64,000 nt of DNA from F1-120-MAGs238 sp964484185. Its GTDB lineage: Bacteria; Planctomycetota; Phycisphaerae; Phycisphaerales; UBA1924. The notes beneath the pieces were generated by a model. The model ran no database searches, was not told the origin of the DNA, and saw only the letters and a program-made list of their open reading frames with translations. The stretch spans positions 66,168 to 130,167 of the forward strand of contig CAZAEQ010000009.1 in assembly GCA_964484185.1 (NCBI GenBank), in the 5' to 3' direction. Both the position numbers and the translations under genes were made by a program. Shown piece after piece: positions 1 through 8,203 of the stretch; the first letter of the stretch is position 1; each line of letters begins with the position of its first letter.

Positions 1-179
1 CCGGACAGTGGTCACAGGTCATGCTGTACACAAGTCCAATGGGACCGCAAATGTACAGTTCTTCGGTCATCGATGATGGTCGTCAAGTTCAATTGGCGCT
101 ACCCAGCCCAATTCCATCACCGGCATCTCTGACACTTCTGGCAACGGCGGGCCTCGTTTCCGTCCGTCGTCGCCGCTAA
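1..179 (+). CDS. PEP-CTERM-like secreted protein, 3' end only
   Basis: The window opens inside this gene; 58 codons and the TAA stop are visible. The tail has the exosortase-type pattern: a Pro/Ser stretch (SPIPSPAS), a short hydrophobic helix, then VRRRR at the very end. Such tails are thought to sort proteins for processing and surface attachment. The visible part (VMLYTSPMGP, then SSSVIDDG) closely parallels the end of the next gene downstream, so the two are probably tandem paralogs. No function beyond export and sorting can be assigned. Confidence 0.8.
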   Translation, partial: GQWSQVMLYTSPMGPQMYSSSVIDDGRQVQLALPSPIPSPASLTLLATAGLVSVRRRR

Positions 180-235
180 ATCAGTTAGTTCCAACTGCAT
201 GATTTGAAGTTGTTTCTATTAGGGAGGAGAGAGAA

Positions 236-916
236 ATGTTCAAGGTTTCACATAGGTTTGGATTAGGCCTCGCCGCCGTTGCGGCAGTGGGTGTGTTTTC
301 TTCCATGGCATCGGCGAGCTGGAACAATCGAGTTCTTTTGAACGCGATGTCCGGTCTGTATCAGCCGGCCAGCTGGCAGGGGCAGACCCGGTTCCTTTCG
401 ACCAACGGCGTCCGCACCTTGGACATCACGGTTGATTATGCCGTGTTCGCTCCTGGCCAATTCCCCGGCAATTACACACCATTTGCGGGCTTCCTTATGC
501 CACCGGCAAATGATTACCTCTACGCGTACCAGGTCTACAACACCGGCGTGGCCAATGGCGGGTTGAGCGATACCCAGTTCAGCCAGCTCGGAATTGACAC
601 GCTCGGCCCAGTGTCATCGCTTGGCAAAGATCAGTCTGGCGTTGGCCCCACCGGCGATGCTGGCGGCGTGAACACCAATTTCGCATTCCTCTCACAGCAG
701 GGCGCTTCGTACCTCTTCCTGATTCCCTCGATTCAGGTAAATGAGTACAGTCTTGTTCTTCTCTACTCAAGCCCGATCGGCCCTTCGTTCTCAAACGCAA
801 CGGTCTACGACTCAGGCTTGAGCGCCACCGGCAACCTGCCGACCCCAATCCCGGCTCCTGCTTCCGCGGCACTCGCGCTCGCAGGGCTTGGTGCGGTCGC
901 CCGTCGTCGTCGCTGA
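236..916 (+). CDS. PEP-CTERM-like secreted protein
   Basis: A 226-residue exported protein. Residues 1-27 form a signal peptide ending in ASA. The body has no motif I recognise and is rich in Gly, Ser, Tyr and Phe, as in beta-rich surface proteins. The last 25 residues carry a PEP-CTERM-like signal: TPIPAPAS, a hydrophobic Ala/Leu helix, and RRRR at the terminus. The classic PEP triplet is replaced by PIPAP. The ATG has a strong purine-rich SD (agggaggag) upstream. It lies 56 nt after the preceding paralog and is followed by an intrinsic terminator, so the two probably form one transcript. Confidence 0.85.
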   Translation: MFKVSHRFGLGLAAVAAVGVFSSMASASWNNRVLLNAMSGLYQPASWQGQTRFLSTNGVRTLDITVDYAVFAPGQFPGNYTPFAGFLMPPANDYLYAYQVYNTGVANGGLSDTQFSQLGIDTLGPVSSLGKDQSGVGPTGDAGGVNTNFAFLSQQGASYLFLIPSIQVNEYSLVLLYSSPIGPSFSNATVYDSGLSATGNLPTPIPAPASAALALAGLGAVARRRR

Positions 917-944
917 AAATTGAATATCGATTCACGGATTCACG

Positions 945-980
945 AAGCACTGGTCTCTTTGGGACCAGTGCTTTTGTTTT
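945..980 (+). terminator. Intrinsic terminator after PEP-CTERM pair
   Basis: An 11-bp perfect stem (AAGCACTGGTC, 945-955, with GACCAGTGCTT, 963-973) and a 7-nt loop, followed on the plus strand by a T-rich run. It sits between convergent genes; the minus-strand side has no T-run, so it mainly serves the plus-strand genes. Confidence 0.85.
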
Positions 981-999
981 TAGGTTGGAACAAGATGGC

Positions 1000-1881
1000 T
1001 TAGATCAGTCCAAATCGAGCGCGGATGCGGTGTTCAAATACCGCGAAGACCCAACGGTCAAACGTCATGCCGACGATGACCATGACGATCATCATGGCGA
1101 CGACTTGTGCGACATCCGAGAAATCTCTTCCCATGTTGAGCAGAAAGCCAAGGCCACGGCGCTGGGCGAGCAGGATCAACTCAGCGCCAAGCAAGGAGCG
1201 CCAGGAGAAGGAGAATCCCTGGCGGAGCGTGCCGGCCAGCGTGGGGAGCGATGCGGGGACCAGGACGGATGTGTAGAGGCGTATGCCGCGTGCGCCGAGC
1301 ATTCGCCCTGCAGCGCGGTATATTGGAGGGAGTGCCCTGAGTCCATCGCGCATGCCGATGGCCATCGCGAATGCGCTTCCCATGATCATGACGAAAAGAA
1401 TGCCGCGTTCGTTAATGCCGAAGATATGTATCGCCAGCGGCACCCAGCAGACACTTGGAAGGGTCTGAAGACCCAGAAACATCGGACCAAGCAGTGCATT
1501 GAGGAATGACCATCGCCACAGGGCGACGCCAAAGATCGTGCCCAGGAAGATCGCCGCTGAGAAACCGACGGCCAAACGCACGCCGCTGGTTGCGAGTGCT
1601 TTGACAAGCGGGCTCTGAAGAATGGGGTCTTTGGGCAATGGTGTGGCTGATGGAGCATCGGGGTTTGCCCATGGCCAGCCAGGGGCGATGGGATCACCGA
1701 AGAAGGTGGGCCGATTCAGCAAATGAAACGCGGCATCAACTATGTGGGAGGGAGCAGGAAAGACCCAGCTTTTCCAATCGATGACGCGATAGGCGGCTTC
1801 CCATGTGATGAAGATCGCAAGCCACGCAGTGATGAGTAAGGCACGCCTAGTCAGCGTGTGTTTGATGCTCGGCGTTGACAC
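1000..1881 (-). CDS. ABC transporter permease, nitrate/sulfonate/taurine type
   Basis: About 293 residues, the inner-membrane channel of a binding-protein-dependent importer of the SsuC/TauC/NrtB type. An N-terminal membrane segment is followed by a core of about five more, with the EAA loop near residues 190-210 (AAGRMLGARGIRLY) that contacts the ATPase. The GTG at 1881 is chosen because a strong SD (aggaggaggt) lies just upstream; a TTG at 1923 would extend it by 14 residues but lacks a site. The start lies 35 nt inside the end of the ATPase gene, implying translational coupling. Substrate is unknown; the family takes up sulfonates, nitrate, bicarbonate, pyrimidine precursors and similar small molecules. 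Confidence 0.9.
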   Translation of the reverse strand: MSTPSIKHTLTRRALLITAWLAIFITWEAAYRVIDWKSWVFPAPSHIVDAAFHLLNRPTFFGDPIAPGWPWANPDAPSATPLPKDPILQSPLVKALATSGVRLAVGFSAAIFLGTIFGVALWRWSFLNALLGPMFLGLQTLPSVCWVPLAIHIFGINERGILFVMIMGSAFAMAIGMRDGLRALPPIYRAAGRMLGARGIRLYTSVLVPASLPTLAGTLRQGFSFSWRSLLGAELILLAQRRGLGFLLNMGRDFSDVAQVVAMMIVMVIVGMTFDRWVFAVFEHRIRARFGLI

Positions 1882-2680
1882 GCGTGACCTCCTCCTGAAT
1901 CTCAGTACGGACGATGTGACCAAGCTCGCTGAGCTCGGGACTGTCCATAGGGCGCGGGTGCGGAATGGTGACGGCGATTTCTTTGCGGATTCGGCCGGGA
2001 TATGCGTTCATAATAATGATGCGGTCGGCGAGACGCACAGCCTCACCGACGGAGTGGGTCACAAAGAGGACGGTGTTGCGGGTTTTCCACCAGAGGCGCT
2101 GAAGCTCATCGTGAAGGAGCGTGCGGGTTTGTGCATCCAGAGCGGCGAAAGGTTCATCCATCAGGAGGACCCGAGGGCGCACGACCAGGGCACGGGCGAT
2201 GGCGATGCGGTGACGCATGCCACCAGAGAGTTCGTGCACGAGTTTGTTTGCGGCAGAAGAGAGGTTGACCATCTGAAGAGCTTCTGCGACTCGTGCATCT
2301 CGATCGGGCTTTGACATGCCTGCCATCTTGAGCCCAAAAGCGATATTGTCGGCGGCGGTGAGCCAGGGAAAAAGGCTGTGTTCCTGAAAGACCATGGCGC
2401 GGTCGGGCCCTGGCGCGAGGATCGGACGACCATCGAGCAGTGCCTTGCCGCGGGTTGGCCGAAACATGCCTGCGGCGATGTTGAGCAGCGTGGTCTTGCC
2501 GCAGCCGCTGGGCCCCACCACTACTACGAACTCTCCGGGCTCGATTCGCAAAGTGATGTCGTCGAGGATGACGTGGCCGTTTGCGGGAGCGATGTGGGTG
2601 ATGCCGATGAGATCAAGCCGCCCCTGCGCAATTGGCGGGGACGGCACGGCGATCGGCGGACTGAAGGGAATGGTGGTCAA
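1847..2680 (-). CDS. ABC transporter ATP-binding protein, nitrate/sulfonate type
   Basis: A 277-residue ATPase that powers the adjacent permease. Walker A is GPSGCGKTT (about residue 57), the signature is LSGGMRHR (the usual Q is H here), and Walker B is VLLMDEPFAALD, with the H-loop in FVTHSVGEAV. This combination is typical of the NrtD/SsuB/TauB group. The first codon is TTG, sharing 4 bases (TTGA) with the stop of the binding-protein gene; no good SD is visible, so it probably depends on coupling. Order within the transcript is binding protein, ATPase, permease. Confidence 0.92.
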   Translation of the reverse strand: MTTIPFSPPIAVPSPPIAQGRLDLIGITHIAPANGHVILDDITLRIEPGEFVVVVGPSGCGKTTLLNIAAGMFRPTRGKALLDGRPILAPGPDRAMVFQEHSLFPWLTAADNIAFGLKMAGMSKPDRDARVAEALQMVNLSSAANKLVHELSGGMRHRIAIARALVVRPRVLLMDEPFAALDAQTRTLLHDELQRLWWKTRNTVLFVTHSVGEAVRLADRIIIMNAYPGRIRKEIAVTIPHPRPMDSPELSELGHIVRTEIQEEVTRVNAEHQTHAD

Positions 2681-3771
2681 TGGTCGGTACGCACAGATTC
2701 TTTTTTGCCGCTTTTTTCGAGGATTTTTCGCAGAAGAGCGGTGTCGACCAGAGTATCAACATTGGCGATATTACGCGTCTGCTTCAGGTCGTAGGCCCAC
2801 TGCGCGAAGGTCTTGAGGGAATCCGCGAGCGGTTCGGTAGTGAATTTCACACGGGAGACTGCATCGGCGACGATCTGGGGACTGATCTTTTTGCCCGAGA
2901 GTCTTTCCATCGCGCTCGCGAGCGCGGGAAGATGCGGCGCTGGATCTGTGACGAGAGCGGTGGTCCAGTTGATGTGGACCTGAAGAATGCGCTCGACCGC
3001 ATCGGGGTGAGCGAGGAGAAACTCCGGAGACACTACCAGGAGCGTTAAGGCAAAATTCTTGTCTGGCCAGAGGTCTTTCTCTTCTGCGATCACTTTCGCA
3101 TTGGCCTCGGCAATGAGACGCGCTCCCCAGGGCTCTACGGCCCACGCCGCATCAATCTGTGACCGGGCCATCATGGCGGCCTGTTCAGCGTTGGGGACCG
3201 GGATGATGTTGTCCGCATCTGGTTGACCGAGCATGTGGATCAGATAGTGTCGAGCAGAGACGTCCTGCGTGTTTCCAAGCTGGGGTGAGACGATTCGCTT
3301 TCCCTTGAGATCCTGTAGTTTTTCGATGCCTGATCCGGGCCGCGCAACGATGACAACGCCGCAGCCCGCAGAACCGGAAATGACTTTGATGCCTTTGCCG
3401 CGGCTCTGCAGATGGGCGGCGAGCGCGGGGCTCGGGCCCACGTACCCGATGTCGATCTCTCCCGCGAAGAGTGCCTCGATCAATGAGGGGCCGGCATTAA
3501 AGATCCTGGTTGTGAGTTCTGCGGGAGCGAGGGCTTTGGCGAAGTCGCCGGATTCAACGCCGAGCAGGGCCTGAGCATGGGTCACGTTGGCGAAGTAGCC
3601 GAGACGAACCTTTTTTACAGTCAATGCCGCGGGCGCATCGGCGAGAGCTGGCACGCTTGCAAGCGCGCTGGCAGGGCGGAAGGCAAGGCACATGATCATG
3701 AGGAAGAGTGTGAAGATCGAAGTGGCGCACGAGATCTTTGTGATCTGCAGTGAAAACCTCACGATCGACAT
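2677..3771 (-). CDS. ABC transporter substrate-binding protein (SsuA/NMT1-like)
   Basis: About 364 residues: a signal peptide (basic start, long hydrophobic core, Ala-rich cleavage region near residue 35), then a two-lobed periplasmic binding fold. Family-typical stretches are VRLGYFANVTHAQALLG at the start of the mature protein, EALFAGEIDIGYVGPSPA, and a later LLVVSPEFL. I chose ATG 3771 over an upstream in-frame codon at 3810 because AGGAG lies 7 nt before it. It starts the three-gene importer and lies 102 nt downstream of the oxidoreductase gamma-subunit gene on the same strand. The ligand cannot be read from the sequence; aliphatic sulfonates or other small organic acids are possible. Confidence 0.88.
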   Translation of the reverse strand: MSIVRFSLQITKISCATSIFTLFLMIMCLAFRPASALASVPALADAPAALTVKKVRLGYFANVTHAQALLGVESGDFAKALAPAELTTRIFNAGPSLIEALFAGEIDIGYVGPSPALAAHLQSRGKGIKVISGSAGCGVVIVARPGSGIEKLQDLKGKRIVSPQLGNTQDVSARHYLIHMLGQPDADNIIPVPNAEQAAMMARSQIDAAWAVEPWGARLIAEANAKVIAEEKDLWPDKNFALTLLVVSPEFLLAHPDAVERILQVHINWTTALVTDPAPHLPALASAMERLSGKKISPQIVADAVSRVKFTTEPLADSLKTFAQWAYDLKQTRNIANVDTLVDTALLRKILEKSGKKESVRTDH

Positions 3772-3873
3772 GATGAACTCCTGATCGTCCGGGTCACGGA
3801 CAATTGCCATTGTACCGGGTCGAGGATTCAGGTGAAAGTGCGGGGCAGTCGATTTCGATGGACCAATTGAGTC

Positions 3874-4446
3874 TCATCCGGCGGGCACAGCAATGGACTG
3901 AGCCAATTGCCGCCCCGCTTCGATGGCCCGCTGATTCAGTTCGCGGAACTTGACCGGCACGCGGGCAAGAATGGCAGTGTGAAGATGTTCAGCGTCGACC
4001 AGGCCCGCCAGTTCATTGACTGCAGCGAGAGCCACTACATTGGCTGTTACTTTACTCCCGACTTTTGTCGCGGTCGCACTGATGGGAAGGCGTACGACGC
4101 GGCCCTTGCATGCTGCGACCGAGCCATTGCACATCACATCTGCGCCGACAGAAGTTGAGTCGATCACAACGAGCGTGCCTTTGTGCACCTGTGGCATGTA
4201 CTTCTGAGCCGCCTCAGTGGAAAGACAGAGAAGCACATCCGGAACGGTCACCTGGGGATAGGCGATGCTCCCCGCGGAAATGATCACTTCGGACTTGCTC
4301 GATCCGAGCCGCGCCTCAGGTCCGTAGGTCTGGGTCTGTACGACGTTGCGCCCATCGAGCATGGCCGCCTCCGCGAGGATGACCCCGGCGGTGATCAGTC
4401 CCTGTCCTCCCGATCCACTCAATCGCACCTGCACAGTCGTACTCAT
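3874..4446 (-). CDS. korC: 2-oxoacid:ferredoxin oxidoreductase, gamma subunit
   Basis: A 190-residue protein of the pyruvate/ketoisovalerate oxidoreductase catalytic gamma family. The N-terminal VRLSGSGGQGLITAGVILAEAA and the following QTQTYGPEARLGSSKSEVIIS are the family hallmarks. Together with the alpha and beta subunits it forms the enzyme that oxidatively decarboxylates a 2-oxoacid with CoA and ferredoxin, or runs in reverse. Its ATG overlaps the beta-subunit stop by 4 bases (ATGA). The specific 2-oxoacid is inferred from the beta subunit to be 2-oxoglutarate-like. Confidence 0.9.
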   Translation of the reverse strand: MSTTVQVRLSGSGGQGLITAGVILAEAAMLDGRNVVQTQTYGPEARLGSSKSEVIISAGSIAYPQVTVPDVLLCLSTEAAQKYMPQVHKGTLVVIDSTSVGADVMCNGSVAACKGRVVRLPISATATKVGSKVTANVVALAAVNELAGLVDAEHLHTAILARVPVKFRELNQRAIEAGRQLAQSIAVPAG

Positions 4447-5276
4447 GTGCGTCTCCCTCCTGCTGCGGCCATTGCGACATCGCGGCGGTGGGTGTAGAGC
4501 TCGGAGTATTCGAGCCGCTCCAACTCGCGGAAGATTCCGGTCGGCAGCAGGTTGGGCGGGGGCTCCTGATCGCAGGCATCAAAGTCTTCCATCGGCACTG
4601 TGGTGTCGCGGATGTACTCCAGCATGTCATAAGGTTGTGTAACATCATTCATTCGCCCGAAATAGGTCGGACAGGATGTGATCACATCGACAAATGCGAA
4701 TCCTTTGTGAGAGAGCGCCCGCGTCATGAAAGTCACCATTTGTTTGTGATCAAACGAAGTGGTCCGCGCGACAAAGCCCGCACCCGCACCCAGGGCCAGC
4801 CGCACCAGATCGAAGGCCTGCTCAATGCTGCCGGTCAATGATGTCGTGCTGCGCTTGCCTTCGGGTGTTGTTGGAGCCAATTGTCCGCCGGTCAGCCCGT
4901 AGATCCCGTTGTTGAAGACCAGCGCTGTCAAGTCAAGGTTGCGGCGGCAGGCGTGAATGAAGTGATTGCCACCGATGGCAGAAGCGTCGCCATCGCCCAT
5001 GATGACGATCACTTTCAGATCCGGGTTGGCGAGCTTTATTCCCGTTGAAAAAGCCAGTGCACGTCCGTGAGTCGTGTGCATGGTGTTGAAGTCAAGAATA
5101 AAGGGTGTACGGCCGGAGCAGCCGATGCCGCTCACGACCACAATCTTGTCCTGATCCAACCCCAGGCCACCGATTGCCTCAAGCAGCGCCTTGACAATTG
5201 ATCCATTGCCGCAGCCCGGGCACCACACATGCGGCAGTTGAGGAAGGCGAAGGAACTGACGGTACTGCACGCTCAT
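4443..5276 (-). CDS. korB: 2-oxoacid:ferredoxin oxidoreductase, beta subunit
   Basis: A 277-residue thiamine-diphosphate-binding subunit. It shows WCPGCGNG (cluster/cofactor region, residues 18-25), SGIGCSGR, and the ThDP motif GDGDASAIGGNHFIHACRRN with a downstream NNGIYGLTGGQ. These match the 2-oxoglutarate:ferredoxin oxidoreductase beta family better than pyruvate enzymes. ATG overlaps the alpha-subunit stop (ATGA), and its own stop overlaps the gamma start, so three subunits are translationally coupled. Acts in the cytoplasm, reducing ferredoxin with CO2 release. Confidence 0.93.
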   Translation of the reverse strand: MSVQYRQFLRLPQLPHVWCPGCGNGSIVKALLEAIGGLGLDQDKIVVVSGIGCSGRTPFILDFNTMHTTHGRALAFSTGIKLANPDLKVIVIMGDGDASAIGGNHFIHACRRNLDLTALVFNNGIYGLTGGQLAPTTPEGKRSTTSLTGSIEQAFDLVRLALGAGAGFVARTTSFDHKQMVTFMTRALSHKGFAFVDVITSCPTYFGRMNDVTQPYDMLEYIRDTTVPMEDFDACDQEPPPNLLPTGIFRELERLEYSELYTHRRDVAMAAAGGRRT

Positions 5277-6415
5277 TGGGCTACCTCCAGACCCACTGTC
5301 ATCGCGGTGGCGATTTGTTCCGGCGTCATCAGATTGCCATCGATCCGCCCGTAGTGCTTGACTTCACAGCATCCATGGGCCGCGCGATCGACTTCTCGAA
5401 CAATCTGTCCGAGGTTCAACTCAGGAACGAGAATGCGCTCCACTCGATCCGCCAGGGCAGCGATGCGGTAGTCGGGGAAGGGCCAGAGTGTCTTCATGTC
5501 GAGTACGCCGCAGCGGATGCCCGCGGTGCGGAGCTGGTCCGCCGCGGCTTTGGCCGGTCGACTGGTGATCCCGTAACTCACGATTGCCACCTGGGCATCG
5601 TCGAGTTTGTATTCCTCTGCCACACTGAGCTTTCGAACATCTTTCTGCACCTTGCTGACCATGCGCTGCAACTCGGTACCGGCGGCGTCACCGTGCACAG
5701 CAAATCCATCCGCACCATGGGCCAGGCCGGTGACGTGGAATCGACGACCAGCACCAAAGGGCAGGAACTCGCTGGGTGAAGCGGCGGTGGCATTGCCGAC
5801 AAAGGGTTTGAAGGACTTGATGTTGGAAGGACACCGTCGTTCAACAACTTCGATCTCGCCGGGTGCAGGCCAATAGATGTTTTCACGCATGTGGGCGAGC
5901 ACCTCGTCGATGAGGAGTACCACCGGCACGCGATACTGCTCGGCAAAGTTAAAAGCTCTGACGGTCATCTCAAAGACATCACGCACGTGCGATGCAGTAA
6001 GGACGATGACCGCGTGATCGCCATGGGTGCCCCAGATCGACTGGAACACATCACCCTGAGCGGCCTTGGTCGGTTGCCCGGTCGAGGGCCCCCACCGCTG
6101 ACAGTTGACAATGACGCAGGGCGTTTCAGTAATGGAGGCGTAGCCCAGACCCTCCTGCATGAGCGAGAACCCCGGCCCGCTGGTGGCGGTGAGGACTTTT
6201 GCACCGCCCCAGACGGCACCGATGATTGCGGAGATCGAAGCGATTTCATCTTCAAGCTGGATGAACGTGCGGCCTCGCGCGGGCATCTCCTGCGCGAGTA
6301 TCTCCATGATCTCTGAGCTGGGAGTAATGGGGTAGCCCGCAAAAAACGAGCAGCCCGCGTAAAGAGCGCCGTGCGCACACGCTTCGTTTCCCTGGACAAG
6401 CCGCTGGGAACTCAT
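5273..6415 (-). CDS. korA: 2-oxoacid:ferredoxin oxidoreductase, alpha subunit
   Basis: 380 residues when started at ATG 6415. The reading frame stays open about 135 codons further upstream, but that part is a shadow of the preceding gene, and the true start is marked by a 4-base ATGA overlap. Family features: LVQGNEACAHGALYAGCSFFAGYPITPSSE at the N-terminus (pyrimidine-binding domain), ATSGPGFSLMQEGLGYA, and a C-terminal transketolase-like domain with LWPFPD. It lacks a fused gamma domain, so gamma is the separate downstream gene. With KorB it forms the active site. Confidence 0.93.
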   Translation of the reverse strand: MSSQRLVQGNEACAHGALYAGCSFFAGYPITPSSEIMEILAQEMPARGRTFIQLEDEIASISAIIGAVWGGAKVLTATSGPGFSLMQEGLGYASITETPCVIVNCQRWGPSTGQPTKAAQGDVFQSIWGTHGDHAVIVLTASHVRDVFEMTVRAFNFAEQYRVPVVLLIDEVLAHMRENIYWPAPGEIEVVERRCPSNIKSFKPFVGNATAASPSEFLPFGAGRRFHVTGLAHGADGFAVHGDAAGTELQRMVSKVQKDVRKLSVAEEYKLDDAQVAIVSYGITSRPAKAAADQLRTAGIRCGVLDMKTLWPFPDYRIAALADRVERILVPELNLGQIVREVDRAAHGCCEVKHYGRIDGNLMTPEQIATAMTVGLEVAQ

Positions 6416-8103
6416 GTGGACTCCTCCATGCTGGGCAATGCGCGGGCCGATTGGCCGCGGGCGGTCCAGATTGCAAAGTCGGGGCAGCGCGACTCGCAGA
6501 TGCCGCAGAAGACGCAGGTTCCGACATCCTTGACCACGATGCGACTCTGCGCGTCGAGCGCCAGAGTGTCGGTAGGACATCCCTTCACACAAATGTCGCA
6601 GCCTTTGCACAGGGCAGGAGCCGTGGTGAGGGCATAATCGCCCTGATAATGACGAGTCGTGCCGTTGTCGCTCTGAATGTGCAATGGCGGAAGTGTGGCG
6701 GCAGGTGGGCGCGGATGACCGGTCAAGAAGCGATCGATCCCGTGTGCAGCGCGTTTGCCATCTCGCACGGCGGCGACCACTGTGGAACCTCCGCTGAGGC
6801 AATCGCCGCCCGCGAAGCACACCGGATCGCTGGTCTGGAAGTCTTCGCTCACCGTGACTTTTCCGTCCTGAGTTTTTACGCCAAAGGCGGCGAAGAACTC
6901 GTCGTGCGGGCGTTGCCCGATGGCTTTGATGACAGTGTGAACCTCGATGACAAATTCAGAGCCCGGCACGGGTTCGGGCCTCGGGCGGCCCGATGCATCG
7001 GCCTTACCAAGTCGCATGCGGTTGCAGCGCACACCGGTGACGCGACCATTGCCGAGAATCTCCAGAGGAGCTACCAGTTCGATGATCTTCACGCCTTCAG
7101 CGAGCGCTTCTTCGATTTCGTGTTTGTATGCGGGCATCTGCTCCTGAGTGCGGCGATAGAGCATCCGCACATCAGTTGCGCCCATGCGCACGGCCTCGCG
7201 GGCAACATCGATGGCGGTGTTGCCGCCTCCGATGACGGCAATGGGTGAGCGAATGGACAACTGCTCGGTAAACGAGAACTTCAGTGCCTCGATAAACGGA
7301 AGCGAGTCAAAGACACCGGGGAGGTCCTCGCCGGGAATTCGAGCGGGCATGTCTTCACCCATTCCAACACCCAGGAAAATCGCTGCGTGTGTCCGCCGAA
7401 GACTTTCGATGGTGACTTCCTTCCCGATGCTGACGTTGAATCGGAATGTCACTCCCATCCGTTTGATCCGCTCCACCTCCGCGGGCAATGGATCGATTAT
7501 CTGCTTGTACGGAGCGATGCCATGTGTGATGAGCCCGCCAGCGATTTCACGGGACTCATACACCGTCACGGGGTATCCCAGACGAGCAAGTTCGGCAGCA
7601 CACGCCAGGCCCGCGGGCCCTGCGCCGATGACACCGATGCTCTGGGGGCGGATCCGATCCTGCACTGCTGGCATGACATCCGCATCTTCTTCCAGGGCGT
7701 GGTCTGTGGCAAAACGCTGCAGCAGACCAATGTTTATGGCGCGGCGTCCTTCCTTATGCAGAACACATTGACCCTGGCAAAGCACCTGCACCGGGCATAC
7801 GCGGGCGCAACTGGCACCGAGAATGTTGGCGCTGAATATCTTGCGGGCCGCTTCCGCCGGAAGTCCCTGCGCGATGTCGCGAATGAAGCCGGGGATATCG
7901 ATCCCGGTCGGGCACGCGCTGACGCACGGCGCTGGTTGTCCGGGGCCGCCGCATTGGAGGCACGCTTCCGCCTCAATCATCGCGTTTCGCTCTGTCAGCG
8001 GCGGATGCAACTCATCCAGAGGCCCGGGGCCATGTTGACCCGTGGCGGTGTGCTGCTTGAACTGGGCCGAGGTTCGACCCAACCATGGAGTGACCCTTTC
8101 CAT
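6412..8103 (-). CDS. GltD/PreT-like FAD-NAD(P) oxidoreductase with C-terminal ferredoxin
   Basis: About 563 residues. The N-terminal part has a Cys-rich cluster region (CLQCGG, PCVSACPTGIDIP), as in the glutamate synthase small subunit and dihydropyrimidine dehydrogenase PreT. Then come two dinucleotide-binding folds: GVIGAGPAGLACAAELARLG for FAD near residue 160 and AVIGGGNTAIDVAREAVRMG for NAD(P) near residue 290. The last 65 residues form a 2x[4Fe-4S] ferredoxin (CKGCDICVKGCP and CVFCGICESRCP). The ferredoxin probably stands in for the missing separate delta subunit of KorABC, linking 2-oxoacid oxidation to NAD(P). Start ATG 8103 is preferred to TTG 8121. It is first in the run and overlaps korA by ATGA. 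Confidence 0.88.
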   Translation of the reverse strand: MERVTPWLGRTSAQFKQHTATGQHGPGPLDELHPPLTERNAMIEAEACLQCGGPGQPAPCVSACPTGIDIPGFIRDIAQGLPAEAARKIFSANILGASCARVCPVQVLCQGQCVLHKEGRRAINIGLLQRFATDHALEEDADVMPAVQDRIRPQSIGVIGAGPAGLACAAELARLGYPVTVYESREIAGGLITHGIAPYKQIIDPLPAEVERIKRMGVTFRFNVSIGKEVTIESLRRTHAAIFLGVGMGEDMPARIPGEDLPGVFDSLPFIEALKFSFTEQLSIRSPIAVIGGGNTAIDVAREAVRMGATDVRMLYRRTQEQMPAYKHEIEEALAEGVKIIELVAPLEILGNGRVTGVRCNRMRLGKADASGRPRPEPVPGSEFVIEVHTVIKAIGQRPHDEFFAAFGVKTQDGKVTVSEDFQTSDPVCFAGGDCLSGGSTVVAAVRDGKRAAHGIDRFLTGHPRPPAATLPPLHIQSDNGTTRHYQGDYALTTAPALCKGCDICVKGCPTDTLALDAQSRIVVKDVGTCVFCGICESRCPDFAIWTARGQSARALPSMEEST

Positions 8104-8203
8104 GCCTGCATGATAGCACAATACACGACCTTTGCATCCAGTTATCTACAATATTTTTATGCCCCTGGAAGGCTCAGAACGCCAGAAAGCGGTATCTGCA
8201 GCG

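Noticed and set aside
985..1509. Plus-strand open frame opposite the permease gene
   Set aside because: It lies fully opposite a clear ABC permease with family motifs; composition is shadow-like.
6416..6820. N-terminal extension of the KorA frame
   Set aside because: It overlaps the oxidoreductase gene in another frame, is rich in Arg/His/Ser, and the ATGA overlap marks the real start at 6415.
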